Shown here piece after piece: positions 10,040-18,455 of a stretch of 64,000 nt of DNA. The notes beneath the pieces were generated by a model. That model was not told where the DNA came from, ran no database searches, and worked only from the letters and a program-made list of their open reading frames with translations. The first letter of the stretch is position 1. Each line of letters starts with the position of its first letter. A program made the translations under genes and the position numbers. Source of the stretch: an uncultured Bacillota bacterium (lineage in GTDB: Bacteria; Bacillota; Clostridia; Oscillospirales; Oscillospiraceae); NCBI GenBank assembly GCA_947426945.1, contig CANEFX010000004.1:1-64000 (forward strand), read 5' to 3'.

Positions 10040-10624
10040 TCAGCTGGCGGTACGAATTTGTATACTGAACACTGCCTTTCGGATCAGGGCTTCCTCATCG
10101 TGAATCAGATCCACAAATTTGGCGGCGTACAGCGGCAGCCGGGAGTCCTCGTCCGGCAGCACGCGCAGCACCTGGGTCTTGATCAGCAGCGGGGAGTCGG
10201 TAACAGGCAGGACCATCTCCACGATCTCCCTGTCCTCCAGGAAGATCGTGGACCAGAACGCAATACCGCCGCAGCTCAGGTCTTTGGCCTTTATGGCGCG
10301 CTGGCCGGTCCAGTGCCCCGAGACGGGGTACATTACACTCTCAAAGTCGGTGAGGATGCGCAGGTTCTCCCGGGCGGCGGGGCCCAAAGCCGCGGTGGGC
10401 TGGATCACCAGCTGGTCGCCCCGCTGGCGGACGATCACGCCCACCCGGTCAGGGGTGCTCTCCTCCACGCCAATCAGCTGCAGCTCCCGGTGCGCCGCCA
10501 CCGCTTCCACCTTGTCATTGAGCACCCTTACCTGAAGCACTTCAGCGTTCAGCGGCGATTCCAGCACCGCGTTGGCAAGTGGGGTGCCCTGGCTGTCCAG
10601 GATTAAATAGAGCCGTTCTTCCAT
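10040..10624 (-). CDS. PilZ-domain c-di-GMP receptor protein (YcgR-like)
   Basis: 194 residues. The N-terminal half (about 1-75) resembles the YcgR_2/PilZN flagellar-brake-type domain. The C-terminal PilZ domain has both c-di-GMP ligand motifs: RENLR (RxxxR) near residue 86 and DLSCGG (D-x-S-x-x-G) near residue 114. The protein therefore probably binds c-di-GMP. Its ATG overlaps the stop of the upstream FlhB-like gene by one base (TGATG), which shows translational coupling. PilZ proteins of this architecture usually act on flagellar motors. Here the downstream genes are SLH surface proteins, so a different output is possible. Confidence 0.85.
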   Translation of the reverse strand: MEERLYLILDSQGTPLANAVLESPLNAEVLQVRVLNDKVEAVAAHRELQLIGVEESTPDRVGVIVRQRGDQLVIQPTAALGPAARENLRILTDFESVMYPVSGHWTGQRAIKAKDLSCGGIAFWSTIFLEDREIVEMVLPVTDSPLLIKTQVLRVLPDEDSRLPLYAAKFVDLIHDEEALIRKAVFSIQIRTAS

Positions 10625-10986
10625 CAGGACTCTCCTTTCTCTTCAGGCGGCGGAACCTCCCGGGCCGCCAGCTCCGCCTGGGCCGCCAGCGCTTCCCGTT
10701 CCCGACGGGCCTTGTCCGGGTCGTTGGGATCAAAATTCAAAAAGTAGACGTATATCTCCACAATGGCCTGATATAGCGCGTCCGGAATCTCCTGGCCCAG
10801 GGCCAGCTGGGACAGCATGGTGGCCAGAGAGTTGTCCTCATAGATGGGCACGCCGCTCTCGGCGGCCACCTCAATCATCCGCTCGGCCAGATAGCCCATT
10901 CCGGACGCCACCACTACCGGCGCGCCCTCTCCCTCATACCGCAGGGCTACGGCGCGATTCGTGGCCCGGTTATCATATCTTGACAT
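10624..10986 (-). CDS. Stand-alone FlhB cytoplasmic-domain (EscU/YscU/FlhB C-terminal) protein
   Basis: 120 residues with no transmembrane segment. The core (NRAVALRYEGEGAPVV, then GYLAERMIEVAAESGVPIYED, then LATMLSQLALGQEIPDALYQAI) matches the cytoplasmic C-terminal domain of FlhB/YscU. The membrane part and the NPTH autocleavage motif are both absent, since the sequence begins with NRA where NPTH would precede. Such small FlhB-like (FhlB) proteins are known beside fliK-like genes in motile Gram-positives. The gene overlaps the upstream FliK-like gene by 14 bases. In flagella FliK contacts FlhB-C to switch export specificity, so the pairing is probably functional. Confidence 0.8.
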   Translation of the reverse strand: MSRYDNRATNRAVALRYEGEGAPVVVASGMGYLAERMIEVAAESGVPIYEDNSLATMLSQLALGQEIPDALYQAIVEIYVYFLNFDPNDPDKARREREALAAQAELAAREVPPPEEKGES

Positions 10987-12412
10987 TTATGCTGTTCTCC
11001 CCCTCAAAGATCCGGGGAAATACCCCGGATATAGTCAGCGGCCGGTCCATGCGCTGGACCTGGACCGCGCCGGCAGACAGTCCGTTTTCGCTCAAAATAC
11101 GCTGCAGCTCCCCCTGAACCAGCTGGGTAAAGGGGGCCACCTTCTCCGGGCAGAACACCTGGACGTCCACCCGCTCGCCCTGACAGGCCATCACCATGTC
11201 AAAGAAACCCAGGCCCTGGATGTCAATCTTGAACAGAAACCGCAGGGTGTTGGGACGCTCTCCCCGGCCTCTTTTCAGGTTTTCCTCCGTGTCCGGGTCC
11301 ACCCACATCTCGGAAAAAACCATCTTCCCGTCCCACTCCAGGGGAAGCAGGACGTGGTTCAGCGGCATGTGGACGCTCTCGTTGACCAGGAAGGCGGAGA
11401 TGATGTTCCGGAAGGCCTCCTGTACTTCGTTCTTCGCCCCTCCCTGGAGGGCCTGCTGGGCGGCCTTTGCCAGCTGAGAGGCAAACTGGTCTCCTTCGGA
11501 GGCCTTGGCGAAGCTGGTGCTGTCCAAAAGCCTCAGCAGTCCTTCATCGCTCAGCCCTCCCAGCTTCTCTCGAAGTCCCGGGCTGCTGTTGAGCTGATGG
11601 AAGGCCTGGAGCACACTCTCCTCACTGCCGTTCTCATAGCGGGAGATATCCAGTGCCAGCATGGAGATCAGCGTTCGGGACAGGCCCATGTCGTTGGTTT
11701 TGCTGGTGTAGCCTGACAGGAAGGGAAGGATGGAACCCTGGAGCAGCTTCAGCGCTCCCGCCCTGTCTCCGGCGTTCAGCTTTCCCTCCAGCTCAGACAC
11801 CATGGGCAGCAGCTGGCTGCCCCAACTGGCCGGAATGGCCCGGGTCAGCTTGGTCAGAGTGCGCAGCAGGTTGCCCTGTATGTGGGGAGTAGAGGAGTAA
11901 TCCCCATACTTTTTCAAAAACTGGAGGATATTGCTGCGCACCGCCTCGGAGCTGCTGGAGGCGTACGCGCCCCGGAGCAGATCAAACAGGGCGCCGCCGA
12001 AGCGGGTGCCGTTGGCCATCTGGGAAAACAGGAATTTCCCCAACTGTCCCTCGTCCATCTTCAGCATGTTGAGCAGCGCACCCATCTCGCCGGCGAGCCC
12101 CTCCTCGATTCCGGAGGAGACCACCTTTCCCTCGTACATGGCGAAGAGGGTGCGCAGGCTCTCGCCCATCCCGGGCGTGCCCGCCAGGCGCTGCAGGAAA
12201 GCGGCAAAATTGGAATCATAGCGCAGCCCCTGGCTGGAGCCGGCAGAATCGCCGGTATCCTGCCGCTCTGTCCGGTTATCCGGACGGCTGACCCGGGAGG
12301 GGTCGGGGGCGTTCTGGATCCGGGTATCGTTGGGCGAAACAGGGATATTTCGGTTTACGTTGCTGTTATCATGGCCCGGTACCGGGTTTGTCACACCAAG
12401 CAGATCTGGCAT
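10973..12412 (-). CDS. FliK-like (flagellar hook-length-control C-terminal-like) protein
   Basis: 479 residues from ATG 12412, which has GGAG eight bases upstream; GTG 12421 is an in-frame alternative. The first ~75 residues are low-complexity and polar (Asn, Pro, Asp, Ser). The middle is helical. Residues about 355-470 carry a beta-rich segment (MPLNHVLLPLEWDGK, LFKIDIQGLGFFDM, VDVQVF, then a helix and VQVQRM) similar in plan to the FliK C-terminal domain. That fold call is inference. Immediate coupling to the FlhB-C gene supports it. No signal peptide is seen. Divergent from cheA, with promoters expected in the 12413-12573 gap. Confidence 0.55.
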   Translation of the reverse strand: MPDLLGVTNPVPGHDNSNVNRNIPVSPNDTRIQNAPDPSRVSRPDNRTERQDTGDSAGSSQGLRYDSNFAAFLQRLAGTPGMGESLRTLFAMYEGKVVSSGIEEGLAGEMGALLNMLKMDEGQLGKFLFSQMANGTRFGGALFDLLRGAYASSSSEAVRSNILQFLKKYGDYSSTPHIQGNLLRTLTKLTRAIPASWGSQLLPMVSELEGKLNAGDRAGALKLLQGSILPFLSGYTSKTNDMGLSRTLISMLALDISRYENGSEESVLQAFHQLNSSPGLREKLGGLSDEGLLRLLDSTSFAKASEGDQFASQLAKAAQQALQGGAKNEVQEAFRNIISAFLVNESVHMPLNHVLLPLEWDGKMVFSEMWVDPDTEENLKRGRGERPNTLRFLFKIDIQGLGFFDMVMACQGERVDVQVFCPEKVAPFTQLVQGELQRILSENGLSAGAVQVQRMDRPLTISGVFPRIFEGENSINVKI

Positions 12413-12470
12413 TGGCGACACTCCATTTCAGTAAAACTTTGTTTTTTTTCTGAGAATCTTAATTTTCTAA

Positions 12471-12498
12471 TTGACAGTGCCGATATAATGAGTATGAT
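12471..12498 (+). promoter_or_regulatory. Sigma-A-like promoter of the che operon
   Basis: TTGACA at 12471-12476 and TATGAT at 12493-12498 with a 16-base spacer, 75 bases upstream of the cheA ATG. Five of six bases of the -10 box match the consensus. Confidence 0.7.
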
Positions 12499-12573
12499 TA
12501 TAGATAGGCAGGTGTACTACGCCCTTCCGGGCTGGACCCTCGTCAAGCAAACTAAGATAAAGGTGGCGTTTTT

Positions 12574-14661
12574 ATGGGCGACAGTATCCTGGATATGTAC
12601 CTGTATGAGACCAACACTCTGCTGGAGCAACTGGACGGTATTCTGTTGACTGCGGAGCAGGCAGATACGTTCTCTGAGGACAGCGTCAATGAGATTTTCC
12701 GTATTATGCATACCATCAAAGGCTCCTCCGCCATGATGGAATTCAGTTCTCTGATGACGGTGGCCCACCGGATTGAGGACATGTTCTTCATCGTCCGGGA
12801 GAAAGGCATGGATGTGGTTCCTGAGCAGACCAAGCCCGAACTGTTCGATATGCTGTTCCAGGCCGTAGACTTTTTCCGGGGGGAAATTGAAAAAGTAGAA
12901 AACGGAGACCCCCTCTCTCAGTCTATCGACCACATCGTAAATAAAATTAATAGTCTGATCGATAAAATTCAAGGCAATCCCGCCGCCCCCGCAGCCAACG
13001 CTTCCGCTCCAGCTGAAAACGCCTCCGCCCCTGCTGCGGCTGAGGCTTCCGCCCCTGCCATCAGCGCCGTAAATCAGGACTATCCTTTCGGTATCCATGT
13101 CTTTTTTGACGAGGGCAGCGGCATGGAGAATCTGCGTGCCTTTATGCTGGTCAACAGCGTAAAGGATTATTGCGGCGATTTTATTACTTACCCCGACAAT
13201 GTGGAGACCGATCCCTCCACCTCCGATATCATCGCCGACCAAGGCTTCCTGCTGTGGTTCCGCACGGCGGAGGAGCGGGACAACGCCACCCACGCTATGA
13301 ACGGTGCCGGGTCCGTCCGGGAGTATCAGCCGGTGGACGCGGCCAGGCCCGCCCCCGCTCCCACCCAGGCTCCCAAGGATGAGACCCCTGCCCCCGCGGC
13401 TCAGGCTCCCAAGGCAGAGGCTCCCGCGGCCAAGCCCGCTCCCGCTCCCGCTCCGGCCGCCGGACAGCAGCATGCCAAGGAAAGCCTCATCAGCGTTAAC
13501 CTGTCCAAGCTGGACCAACTGCTGGCGGTAGTCAGCGAGATCGTCATCACTGAGTCCATGGTCACCGCCTCCCCCGACCTGAAAGGGCTGCGGCTGGACA
13601 ATTTCACCAAGTCCGCCCGGGATCTGCGCAAGCTCACCGACGACCTTCAGGACGTGTCCATGTCTCTTCGCATGGTGCCCGTGTCCGGCACCTTCCAGAA
13701 GATGAACCGCATCGTTCGTGATATGAGCAAGAAGCTGGGGAAACGCGCCAAGCTCACCCTCATTGGCGAGGACACCGAGGTAGACAAGACTATTGTGGAC
13801 GCCATCGGCGACCCCATCATGCATATCGTCCGCAACTCCATGGACCACGGCCTGGAGGAGAAGGAGTCCGACCGCGTCGCCGCCGGCAAGGACCCGGTCG
13901 GCGAGGTCATCCTTGCCGCCCGACATACCGGCAGCGAGGTCATCATTGAAATTAAGGACGACGGCCAGGGGGTCGATCTCCAGGCCGTGCTCAATAAGGC
14001 CATCCGTCAGGGCCTGGCCCAACAGGATCACGAGTACAGCCAGAAGGAGATTCTCAACTTCCTGATGATGCCCGGCTTCTCCACCAACACCGAGGTAACG
14101 GAGTACTCCGGCCGCGGCGTGGGCATGGATGTGGTCAAAAAGAACGTGGCCGACGTAGGCGGCACCGTGTCCATCACCAGCGAGTGGGGCAAGGGCATGA
14201 CCACCACCCTGAAGATCCCTCTGACCATGGCCATCATGGACGGCATGGAGGTCTCGGTGGGCGGCTCCATGTTCACCATTCCCATCAACAGCATCCAGTC
14301 CTCTCTGAAGGTGGCTGCCAAGGACGTAATCCACGATCCCGCCCGGGGCGAAATGGTCAAGATTCGGGACAATTTCTATCCCATCATCCGGGCCAAGGAG
14401 CTCTTCCAGATGGATAAGGGCTACGAAAACATTGAGGACGGCATCCTCATGTGGGTGGAATCCGGCGAGCACTCCTACTGCCTGTTTGTTGACGAACTGC
14501 TGGGTGAGCAGCAGATTGTGGTAAAGCCGCTGCCCAACTATGTGAACAGCTTCGGCGTGAAGAACTATGGCATCACCGGCTGCAGCATTCTGGGCGATGG
14601 CAGCATCAGCATTATTCTGGATGTCATCAATGTATACACCGCCGCCCACAACATCTTTTGA
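12574..14661 (+). CDS. cheA: Chemotaxis histidine kinase CheA
   Basis: 695 residues; AAAGGTGG precedes the ATG. Residues 1-110 form the Hpt (P1) domain with phosphorylated His46 in MHTIKGSS. Residues about 165-255 form a P2-like response-regulator docking domain, set off on both sides by Ala/Pro-rich linkers. A P3 dimerisation helix pair follows. The P4 ATPase has the N box (RNSMDHGLE), G1 box (DDGQGVD) and G2 box (GRGVGMDVV). The C terminus is a CheW-like P5 domain. CheA autophosphorylates in response to chemoreceptors and passes phosphate to CheY and CheB. First gene of an operon with cheW, cheR and cheB; no cheY or receptor gene lies in the window. Confidence 0.97.
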   Translation: MGDSILDMYLYETNTLLEQLDGILLTAEQADTFSEDSVNEIFRIMHTIKGSSAMMEFSSLMTVAHRIEDMFFIVREKGMDVVPEQTKPELFDMLFQAVDFFRGEIEKVENGDPLSQSIDHIVNKINSLIDKIQGNPAAPAANASAPAENASAPAAAEASAPAISAVNQDYPFGIHVFFDEGSGMENLRAFMLVNSVKDYCGDFITYPDNVETDPSTSDIIADQGFLLWFRTAEERDNATHAMNGAGSVREYQPVDAARPAPAPTQAPKDETPAPAAQAPKAEAPAAKPAPAPAPAAGQQHAKESLISVNLSKLDQLLAVVSEIVITESMVTASPDLKGLRLDNFTKSARDLRKLTDDLQDVSMSLRMVPVSGTFQKMNRIVRDMSKKLGKRAKLTLIGEDTEVDKTIVDAIGDPIMHIVRNSMDHGLEEKESDRVAAGKDPVGEVILAARHTGSEVIIEIKDDGQGVDLQAVLNKAIRQGLAQQDHEYSQKEILNFLMMPGFSTNTEVTEYSGRGVGMDVVKKNVADVGGTVSITSEWGKGMTTTLKIPLTMAIMDGMEVSVGGSMFTIPINSIQSSLKVAAKDVIHDPARGEMVKIRDNFYPIIRAKELFQMDKGYENIEDGILMWVESGEHSYCLFVDELLGEQQIVVKPLPNYVNSFGVKNYGITGCSILGDGSISIILDVINVYTAAHNIF

Positions 14662-14688
14662 CCGGACCAACAGAAGGGAGAGCTAACT

Positions 14689-15177
14689 ATGGCACAAATG
14701 TTACAGTCTGAAGAGGTATTGTTTGCGACCGAGAGCGATGTGGACGACTACAACGACCAGCTGCCCGAGATTGCAACTGAAAAATATCTGATTTTTTCCT
14801 CCGATGGCCTGATGTACGGCATCAAGGCCGAACAGGTGAAGGATATCATCACCGACTACACCATCACTTACCTCCCCCGGGTCCCCGACTATGTGCGGGG
14901 CGTCATCAATCTCCGGGGCCAGATTATCCCTGTGGTGGACATCCGCCTACGCCTGGGCAAACCGGAACAGGACAATTTCTGCGGCATTGTAGTGGATGTG
15001 GACGGCAGTATGGTAGGCATTCTGGTGGATATGGTGGAGCAGATGGTAGATGTCCCCCTGGACTCTATCCTGCCCGTTCCCACCAGTACCAGCCAGGCTA
15101 TGGTCTCCGGCATGTGCACGCTGCACGACGGCAATACCATGCTGGAGCTGGACTGTGGGTTGTTGCTCCACGACTGA
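14689..15177 (+). CDS. cheW: Chemotaxis coupling protein CheW
   Basis: 162 residues, led by AGGGAG. After about 25 polar N-terminal residues the CheW fold runs to the end: KYLIFSSDGLMYGIKAEQV, the conserved NLRGQIIPVVDIRLRLG, VDGSMVGILVDMV, and a C-terminal strand with MLELDCGLLL. It bridges CheA P5 and chemoreceptors in signalling arrays. It lies 27 bases after cheA and 36 before cheR, clearly co-transcribed. Confidence 0.95.
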   Translation: MAQMLQSEEVLFATESDVDDYNDQLPEIATEKYLIFSSDGLMYGIKAEQVKDIITDYTITYLPRVPDYVRGVINLRGQIIPVVDIRLRLGKPEQDNFCGIVVDVDGSMVGILVDMVEQMVDVPLDSILPVPTSTSQAMVSGMCTLHDGNTMLELDCGLLLHD

Positions 15178-15213
15178 CTCTGATTATACCGCCGAAAGCG
15201 AGGGAATTCTGAG

Positions 15214-16020
15214 ATGATACAGCCCATCTCTGATGAAGATTTTCGCCGTCTGACTTCTTTTATCAAGAGCCAGTACGGAATTACGCTGCAGGAAAAACGC
15301 CAGCTGGTCACCAGCCGCCTGTCCTCTCTGCTGGCAGAGCAGGGCTACACCGATTTTTCCCAATTCGTCACCCAGCTTCTGAAGGAGCAAAACCCCCAAA
15401 AGATCGAGCTGGTGCTCAACCGCCTTACCACCAATTACACCTTCTTCATGCGGGAAACGGAACACTTTGATTTTTTCACCAAGGTGGTCCTGCCCGAGTT
15501 GACACGCAAATATCAGAAAAAGAAATCCATTGCTATCTGGAGCGCCGGCTGTTCCAGCGGAGAGGAACCTTACAACCTTTCCATGTACATCAAGGATTTT
15601 TTAGGTATGCAGGCCAGCCAGTGGGACACCCGCATCCTGGCCACCGACATCTCTCAAAAGGCTCTGGCCAAGGCCAAGCAGGGCGTCTACGAGGTGCCTG
15701 ACACCGTACCCGAGTCCTCGCGCAGAAAATATTTCAAAAAGATTGAGGGCAGTCGGTACGCTGTCTCTCCCGAGATTCGCAATAATGTCATTTTCCAGAC
15801 CTTCAATCTGATGGACCCCATTAAATTCCGGACAAAGTTTGACGTGATTTTCTGCCGCAACGTGATGATTTATTTCGACCAGCCCACCAAGGACGCTTTG
15901 GTGCGCCGTTTTTACGACGCCACCAACCCCGGCGGCTATCTGATGATCAGCCATTCGGAGAACTTGAGCAAGAACGCCCCCTATGCCACGGTGGCCCCGT
16001 CCACCTTCCAGAAGAGGTAA
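15214..16020 (+). CDS. cheR: Chemoreceptor glutamate methyltransferase CheR
   Basis: 268 residues, GAGGGA before the ATG. The N-terminal helical domain (about 1-75) includes LVTSRLSSLL. The SAM-dependent methyltransferase domain carries WSAGCSSGEEPYNL (SAM-binding loop), ATDISQKAL and FCRNVMIYFD, the standard CheR signatures. It methylates receptor glutamates using SAM, opposing CheB. The presence of CheR and CheB implies methyl-accepting receptors encoded elsewhere. Confidence 0.95.
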   Translation: MIQPISDEDFRRLTSFIKSQYGITLQEKRQLVTSRLSSLLAEQGYTDFSQFVTQLLKEQNPQKIELVLNRLTTNYTFFMRETEHFDFFTKVVLPELTRKYQKKKSIAIWSAGCSSGEEPYNLSMYIKDFLGMQASQWDTRILATDISQKALAKAKQGVYEVPDTVPESSRRKYFKKIEGSRYAVSPEIRNNVIFQTFNLMDPIKFRTKFDVIFCRNVMIYFDQPTKDALVRRFYDATNPGGYLMISHSENLSKNAPYATVAPSTFQKR

Positions 16021-16048
16021 TCTGCCTGTTAAAGGAGGTAGTTTTCAT

Positions 16049-17158
16049 ATGTGGCCATCCAATAAGAAAATACGCGTCATGGTGGTAGACGATTCCGTCT
16101 TAGCCCGTACCATGATCTCCAACGGCCTGAACGCCTCCCCCCGCATTGAGGTTGTGGCTACCAGCTTCAACGCCCAGGACGCTCGGAGCAAAATTGATCA
16201 GGTCAAGCCCGACGTGATGACCCTGGACGTGGAGATGCCCGGGATGAATGGCATCGACTTTTTAAAGCAGCTGCTCCCCGTCGTTCCTCTGCCGGTCATT
16301 CTGGTGTCCTCTCTGGACCTGCGGGTCTTTGACGCTCTATCTGCCGGAGCGGTGGATTTTGTCCGCAAGCCGGAACCCGGCAAGAATGATGCTTTTATCC
16401 AAGCCCTCACCGGCAAGGTAATCGCCGCCGCCGGCGCCCACGTCCGTCCCCGCCCCGGCGCTCCAACGCTGGCCCCCAAGCCCGTCTCCGGGGCTGCCGC
16501 CGCTCCCGGCGCGGTCCGCCTGCCCATCACCGGCACCAAGCCGGCCCTTCCCGCGCCTCCGCTGCTGGGAAACCGGCCCGCTCTGGACAGCGTCATCATC
16601 GGCCTGGGCGCTTCTACCGGCGGGACAGAGGCTACACTGGAGGTCATGAAGCGGCTGCCTGCCGATATTCCCGGCATGCTTATCGTCCAGCACATGCCGC
16701 CGGGCTTTACCCAGATGTACGCCGACCGCCTCAACCGCCTGTGCCATATGGAGGTGCGTGAGGCCAAAAACGGCGACGAGATTCACAGGGGGCTGGCCCT
16801 GCTTGCCCCCGCTGATTTTCAGATGCGGGTGGTCCGCTCCGGCTCCCGCTACACCGTGTCCTGCCAGCCCGGCGAAAAGGTCAGCGGGCACCGCCCCTCG
16901 GTGGATGCCCTGTTCTTCTCCATGGCCGAGCAGGTAAAGTGCAGGATGACCGGCGTCATTATGACCGGGATGGGCCGGGACGGCGCCGACGGTCTGCTGA
17001 AAATGCGTCAGGCCGGGGCCTACACCATCGGCCAGGACAAGGAGTCCTCCGTGGTGTATGGTATGCCCATGGTGGCCTACAACATTGGGGCCGTCCAGAT
17101 TCAGGGCTCCTGCGAAGATATCGCCGGCATCCTGCTGCGTCACCTGCAAAAGCTGTAA
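16049..17158 (+). CDS. cheB: Chemotaxis response regulator protein-glutamate methylesterase CheB
   Basis: 369 residues from ATG 16049, directly behind AAAGGAGGT; a longer in-frame ATG at 15983 lies inside cheR without such a site. The receiver domain (about 8-125) has the acidic pair VDD and phospho-acceptor Asp60 in TLDVEMPGMNG. An Ala/Pro-rich linker leads to the methylesterase domain with catalytic Ser in GASTGG, His in QHMPPGFT and Asp in GMGRDGADG. It demethylates or deamidates receptors after phosphorylation by CheA. Last gene of the che operon. Confidence 0.96.
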   Translation: MWPSNKKIRVMVVDDSVLARTMISNGLNASPRIEVVATSFNAQDARSKIDQVKPDVMTLDVEMPGMNGIDFLKQLLPVVPLPVILVSSLDLRVFDALSAGAVDFVRKPEPGKNDAFIQALTGKVIAAAGAHVRPRPGAPTLAPKPVSGAAAAPGAVRLPITGTKPALPAPPLLGNRPALDSVIIGLGASTGGTEATLEVMKRLPADIPGMLIVQHMPPGFTQMYADRLNRLCHMEVREAKNGDEIHRGLALLAPADFQMRVVRSGSRYTVSCQPGEKVSGHRPSVDALFFSMAEQVKCRMTGVIMTGMGRDGADGLLKMRQAGAYTIGQDKESSVVYGMPMVAYNIGAVQIQGSCEDIAGILLRHLQKL

Positions 17159-17175
17159 TACCACTCCCCCGTTTA

Positions 17176-17216
17176 GATAATTATTTCCCCGTCTTTTGGA
17201 CGGGGAAATAATTATC
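17176..17216. repeat. 18-bp perfect inverted repeat after cheB
   Basis: 17176-17193 and 17199-17216 are exact reverse complements around a 5-base TTTTG loop (core ATTTCCCCGTC / GACGGGGAAAT). It is placed as a che-operon terminator, 18 bases past the stop, but has no T-run after the stem on either strand. Confidence 0.8.
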
Positions 17217-17279
17217 TATGCTTCCAATCTCTCCATGCGTACGGCCCTCCCTTCCAACGGGCAGAGAACGCAGATATGC

Positions 17280-17314
17280 AAAAGATCACCCCGCCGGTGA
17301 CGGGGTGATCTTTT
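17280..17314 (-). terminator. Terminator of the Asp23 gene, overlapping its stop codon
   Basis: AAAAGATCACCCCG (17280-17293) pairs perfectly with CGGGGTGATCTTTT (17301-17314). On the minus strand the stem ends in TTTT. The stop codon at 17313-17315 lies within the hairpin. Confidence 0.75.
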
Positions 17315-17663
17315 ACTGCTCTTTTGGCGGAAAGACAATGCCGCCCACGCTGATATTGACGGCAGCAACCTCCAGGCCGCTCATAGACTCGATGGCGTTC
17401 TTCACCGCCTCCTGCACAGCTTTGCCCACCTCTGGAATGGTGTGGCCATAGGTCATCAGGACCGACATGGCCACCACTACCTTCTCCTCCTCCAACTTGA
17501 TATGGATGCCCCGGGTGGAGTTTTTCTTGTTCGGGCTGGTCAGGCTGCTGACTCCCTCCACCTCCAGGGCAGCGGCGGCGGAGATAGCCGCCAGGACTTC
17601 TTCTGAGATATGAATATTGCCCAGTTCGTCAGAGCGGGAGACGTAATCCTTGCTGTCACTCAT
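17313..17663 (-). CDS. Asp23/Gls24 family envelope stress response protein
   Basis: 116 residues. It opens with the family's IHISEEVLAAISAAAALEVEGV, then GIHIKLEEEKVVVAMSVLMTYGHTIPEV and KNAIESMSGLEVAAVNISVGGIVF. These proteins are small, often membrane-associated through AmaP-type partners, and linked to cell-envelope homeostasis. Some relatives sit near accBC or nusB, but this copy is monocistronic between che and spoIIIA, with its own promoter and terminator. Confidence 0.92.
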   Translation of the reverse strand: MSDSKDYVSRSDELGNIHISEEVLAAISAAAALEVEGVSSLTSPNKKNSTRGIHIKLEEEKVVVAMSVLMTYGHTIPEVGKAVQEAVKNAIESMSGLEVAAVNISVGGIVFPPKEQ

Positions 17664-17704
17664 ACGATATCACTCCTGTTCCCAGTTTTCAAACGACTGC
17701 CATT

Positions 17705-17733
17705 ATTTTACCACACTTTTTCCCGTTTGACAA
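17705..17733 (-). promoter_or_regulatory. Sigma-A-like promoter of the Asp23 gene
   Basis: On the minus strand, TTGTCA (17733-17728), a 17-base spacer and TAAAAT (17710-17705) lie 42 bases before the ATG. Confidence 0.6.
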
Positions 17734-17751
17734 CCGCGCAGGAGAAAAACT

Positions 17752-18399
17752 TTACTCCACCTCAATAATGCTGATCTGGTCGGCGGTAAATCCGGCAGTC
17801 CGGTTTACCACGTCCACGATCCGGGCTGTGTCCGCCTCGGTCAGTCCCCCTTCCGGGGCGGACACGGCCAGCGAGAGAGTATCCTCCCCGATGAAGGCCA
17901 CACAGTCGGCATAGCCCTTGGCCACTACCAGATTTTCGATCTGGGCCTCGGTAACAGTGTAGTCGGCCATGGTCTGAATGTTGTCGTTGAGCTGATTTTT
18001 CACCGTTTCATCCGCATCTTCCCGGGCGGCGGCATCCTGGAGCAGGGACAAGGCGCTGTCTCTGGCCTGCTGCCGGTTCAGCCGTGCGGTGGCAAAGTAG
18101 GCGCTGCCGCCCGACTCCCCGGAGGTCTGGGTCTCCCCGTTGGTCTGGGCATCTCCGGCAGTGGAGGAGTCTTCACCTGCAGCGCTACCCGCCGCTGCAG
18201 AGCTGTTTCCACCCAGCAGGGGGTCCTGGGTCCTGCCCCCCACCATGGCGGATTGACCCAGGGTTTTTCCTGCGTCGGTGTCGCTCTCCCTGCCATAATT
18301 CCAGTTCAGATACACCGCCGCACATACGAACAAGGCAATGGCGGCCACCACCGCATTTCGCTTCCACAGCTGGCTCCAGCCATTTTTTTTCGTCCTCAT
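17752..18399 (-). CDS. spoIIIAH: Stage III sporulation protein SpoIIIAH
   Basis: 215 residues behind AGGAGG. Residues about 14-33 form a single membrane anchor (NAVVAAIALFVCAAVYLNWNYG), followed by a low-complexity Gly/Ser/Thr linker. The C-terminal half is a ring-building domain: ARLNRQQARDSALSLLQ, then the TVTEAQIENLVVAKGYADCVAFI block and a final beta-strand segment. SpoIIIAH on the mother-cell side pairs with forespore SpoIIQ to form the feeding-tube channel across the intermembrane space. Last gene of the spoIIIA operon. Confidence 0.93.
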   Translation of the reverse strand: MRTKKNGWSQLWKRNAVVAAIALFVCAAVYLNWNYGRESDTDAGKTLGQSAMVGGRTQDPLLGGNSSAAAGSAAGEDSSTAGDAQTNGETQTSGESGGSAYFATARLNRQQARDSALSLLQDAAAREDADETVKNQLNDNIQTMADYTVTEAQIENLVVAKGYADCVAFIGEDTLSLAVSAPEGGLTEADTARIVDVVNRTAGFTADQISIIEVE

Positions 18400-18455
18400 G
18401 ATAATTCCTCCTCATTTAGATTTTTCCGTTTAAGGACCCCCTGCCAAGGTGGTTT

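Noticed and set aside
12517-14670. 717-residue minus-strand ORF over cheA
   Set aside because: It is antisense to every catalytic motif of CheA and would include the che promoter region; a shadow of high GC third positions.
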